Assembly (NCBI GenBank): GCA_030340625.1
Contig: JAOPHQ010000577.1
Span: 292,875-356,874 of the forward strand
Length of the DNA stretch: 64,000 nt
DNA from: Merluccius polli
Taxonomy: Eukaryota; Chordata; Actinopteri; Gadiformes; Merlucciidae
Reading direction: 5' to 3'
The notes under the pieces were generated by a model that was not told the DNA's origin, ran no database searches, and worked only from the letters and a program-made list of their open reading frames with translations. The position numbers and the translations under genes are program-made. Shown here piece after piece: positions 61,908 to 64,000 of this stretch. Every line of letters starts with the position of its first letter. Position 1 is the stretch's first letter.

Positions 61908-62064
61908 CGCACCAGCACACCCAAAACGGCTCTTTTAAGAGCCACCCACAGATTACTATTGAGCCTACTTCCTGCAATTACTATATTCACTGTGTCACTC
62001 TTCTGAATTACATTATTAATTAAATTTGTTAATGTTAGTTTGTTTATATTTTAAATCAGGTAAC

Positions 62065-62457
62065 TGTGACGGTCCTGAGCCGTCTTGCTTCCCTTCTGCT
62101 GGCCTCTGTTCTTCTTCCAGGGAAGCTGATTGCCTGGCCACCTCACTGAGGGATTGAACTCACCTGCCGGAAGCCTGCATAAGATGGGGGGAATCCAACA
62201 TGGTGCTCTCACTCTCCCACCTGGAAGGCTGGTGCTGCCCGGCACCCAACTGGGTTTTGTTTGGGGTTGTTATTCTAGCCCTTTAGCCTTTGTTTGCATA
62301 CTCATAGTTTAGTTTAACTGTTCGGTATCACTCAAACACCACACTACTGAATACTGATGTGTTTTTTTTTGAGTTACTAAATAAATGTAACGGGACATTT
62401 AACTCTCCCTGTGTGGACCTCCTGTTCTTGTTTGTGCTCAACAAGCTGGGCACAACA
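62065..62457. mobile_element. Solo LTR (393 bp) with TAAC target duplication
   Basis: It starts TGTGACGGTCCTGAGCCG and ends GGGCACAACA, with TAAC at 62061-62064 and 62458-62461. It has TG...CA borders, an AATAAA at 62380-62385 and no internal coding, consistent with LTR-LTR recombination of a Gypsy-like element. Confidence 0.78.
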
Positions 62458-62463
62458 TAACTA

Positions 62464-62895
62464 GCAAAAATACCTTAAGCAAACATGAACTATACATCAA
62501 TAGTCAAAGTTGCAAATAATTTGCATCAAACAACATGACTTCAAGCAGTGCAATGGTAGGAAGATGGTTTGGAAACTGGATCCTATAATGGCTAGAGACC
62601 CAATTTAATTGTATAGAGGTAAACCAGCTTTACATGTCTACATACATTACACCAAATTATCAAAAAGTAGCTATGGTTATCTTTGGATAAATGAAGCATA
62701 CACAGTAGCGTAAACAGTGTGTCAACTGTATTTTTAAAATAAAGAACATGAAGCCACATTTAAAAATAAATAAATTTATTTGTGCAGCCGTGTGTGTGTG
62801 TGTGTGTATGTGTGTGTGTGGTGGAAAAAAGAAAAAAAAAAAAAAGGACATGGATCGTTCCCTGCAACGATTGTCACCCCAGTGAACCTATTTAT
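62464..62895. other. 3' flank of the MADF gene with (GT)n and T-run
   Basis: Non-coding. Includes (GT)n at 62790-62820 and an A-run at 62830-62845. TTATTT/AAATAAATAAATTTATT near 62765-62785 provides minus-strand polyadenylation-like signals for the MADF gene. Confidence 0.45.
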
Positions 62896-64000
62896 CTAAT
62901 TGTCCAAATTAAGCAATACAGAGTTATAGCAGGAGTTTGCTTCGTATAAAAGTTTATGAATTTGAAATTTGATTTCCTCCTTGGCATGGGGTGGCAATCG
63001 CTGCAGGGAAGGAAGCAAGCCTTGTAAAAAGTGTTCATCTGCTGAGAGAGCTGGAGCTGGTGCTGGAGTTGGAGCAGGTGGAGGCGGCCTCCTCAACACC
63101 TCCAAGAGGCACCGCTCTATTTCATCTCCCCTCCCCTCCACTCTCCTTCTCCTTCTCCCTGTTTGAAAAGGAGACAACATTTTTGGGTCAGGAAACAGAC
63201 AAAAAATACATTCAACATGAAAGGCTATGAATACATAACTAGTCATACTCAAAACATAATTCACGCATAGGGACCCTCATGACCACATAAACGAAGTGTA
63301 GCATAAAATAAATGTGATTTCTCTCATGTTAAATGACATACCTGGGGCGAAAAGAGGAGTAGCAGGAGTGGCAGGAGTGGCATCAGCAGCAGGGGGTGGT
63401 GGTGTTGGTGGTGGTGGTGTGGGTTCAGAGGCAGCAGCAGCCTCCTCCATGCTTGAACAAGCGACATCTTCTGAGGTGACAAGAGGTTGTTATCAATCTA
63501 TAGAACAAATAATGAATTTGTCATGCTGTGTGTGTGTGTGTGTGTGTGTGTGTTCACTCATCGACCAACCTCCTGTGTCACTTGCTGTCCCTGCTGCTGC
63601 CTCTGAACCCTGGTCCTCTGCGATCCTGTCTTCCTCGACCCCCATGTTGCTACTCGTCTCCCTGGGAGTAACAAACGGGTCGAGGAAAGACAGGATCGCA
63701 GAGAACTTCCACTTTTTAAAAGCCCCTGCTGCTGATCCACTCCTCTTTCCTTCAGTCTCCTTCCTCCTCTCCCTCAGGTACGTGTCCCTCAGCCCCTTCC
63801 ACTTCTTACGGCATTCGTCCTCTGACAAGAAACAAACCTACGTTGTGAAATCCGAACTGAACTGTTGAATGCTAACTGCTAACTCACTAGCTTGGTTCAT
63901 AGTAAAGTACTATTGATAGCTGGAATAAAGTAACTTTTAAGTAAAGTAAATTTTAAAAACTTACCACCCAGCCCGACTTTACTGACTCCAGCCAAGCCTT
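62896..64000 (-). CDS. MADF-BESS domain protein of Harbinger element (partial, frame intact)
   Basis: Exons on the minus strand: >64000-63965, 63821-63570, 63470-63342 and 63158-62896. All three introns are GT-AG and phases agree (one leftover base each time), so no break is visible. The MADF domain is seen in part: SEDECRKKWKGLRDTYLRER with AFKKWKFSAILSFLDPFV. A proline/alanine-rich linker (TPPPPPTPPPPAADATPATP) follows. The BESS motif is HFLQGLLPSLQRLPPHAKEE plus IKFQIHKLLYE. The stop is at 62896-62898. Such proteins bind DNA and, through BESS, other proteins; in Harbinger elements they partner with the nuclease. The start lies outside the window. Confidence 0.82.
63525..63552. repeat. (GT)n microsatellite in a MADF-gene intron
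   Basis: A clean GT run lies inside the intron between the 63570-63821 and 63342-63470 exons. Confidence 0.95.

Larger units (their letters stand above)
60150..64000. mobile_element. Second PIF/Harbinger element (continues beyond the window)
   Basis: A nuclease gene on the plus strand (60351-61907) converges with a MADF-BESS gene on the minus strand (62896 to beyond 64000), the usual two-gene plan. The left end near 60160 has TGTGTTCACACCGCAC and an inverted pair of CGCCTATTCGCCGCCGAATAGGCG-like bases (60190-60215). A solo LTR (62065-62457) is inserted between the genes. The right end is outside the window, so the ends cannot be compared. Confidence 0.75.

Overview
The window looks like teleost fish genomic DNA. 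It has vertebrate-type split genes, dinucleotide microsatellites, L2/CR1-type LINE tails and a dense mix of hAT, PIF/Harbinger, Tc1, Kolobok-like and chromodomain Ty3/Gypsy elements. The only clear host gene is an Iroquois homeobox gene of the Irx4 type at 1180-3400 on the plus strand. It has six coding exons that join in frame to 411 codons plus a stop. Its homeodomain, IRO box and Irx4-type C-terminal block are all readable. Single-copy-looking DNA follows the gene to about 5.48 kb.

From 5.48 kb to the right edge the window is almost wholly nested mobile DNA. 5.48-10.14 kb: a PIF/Harbinger element with convergent Myb/SANT-like and HARBI1-like nuclease genes, both decayed, carrying two nested elements. 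10.9-12.1 kb: a non-autonomous hAT. 16.69-24.11 kb: a 7.4 kb hAT with a TTF-zinc-finger/hAT transposase gene on the minus strand, a perfect 8-bp target duplication and two younger hATs inside it. 24.1-30.2 kb: non-LTR and LTR remnants and a Kolobok-like element. 30.24-31.45 kb: a Tc1 element with an uninterrupted 346-codon transposase. 32.5-35.6 kb: an internally deleted Ty3/Gypsy element inside an older inverted-repeat element. 36.2-40.5 kb: an L1-type LINE on the minus strand, split by a hAT that contains a 28S rRNA fragment.

43.4-54.2 kb is one Ty3/Gypsy element on the minus strand (protease, reverse transcriptase, RNase H, integrase, chromodomain), broken by five later insertions. One of these is a long-inverted-repeat foldback element with its own relict coding segments. 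54.2-57.6 kb holds Harbinger fragments and unrecognised retroelement remains. 57.66-60.1 kb is a CR1/L2-type LINE with an SGNH-esterase ORF1. 60.15 kb to the end is a second Harbinger element: its nuclease is dead, but the visible part of its MADF-BESS gene is intact.

Target-site duplications allow the nesting order to be read. Signals worth a second look are a double palindromic rearrangement in the Gypsy integrase, a 28S rRNA piece captured in a hAT, a poly-C minisatellite shared by unrelated elements, minisatellite expansion in one Gypsy LTR, and the intact Tc1 and MADF reading frames. All calls were made by reading the sequence; no database search was possible.
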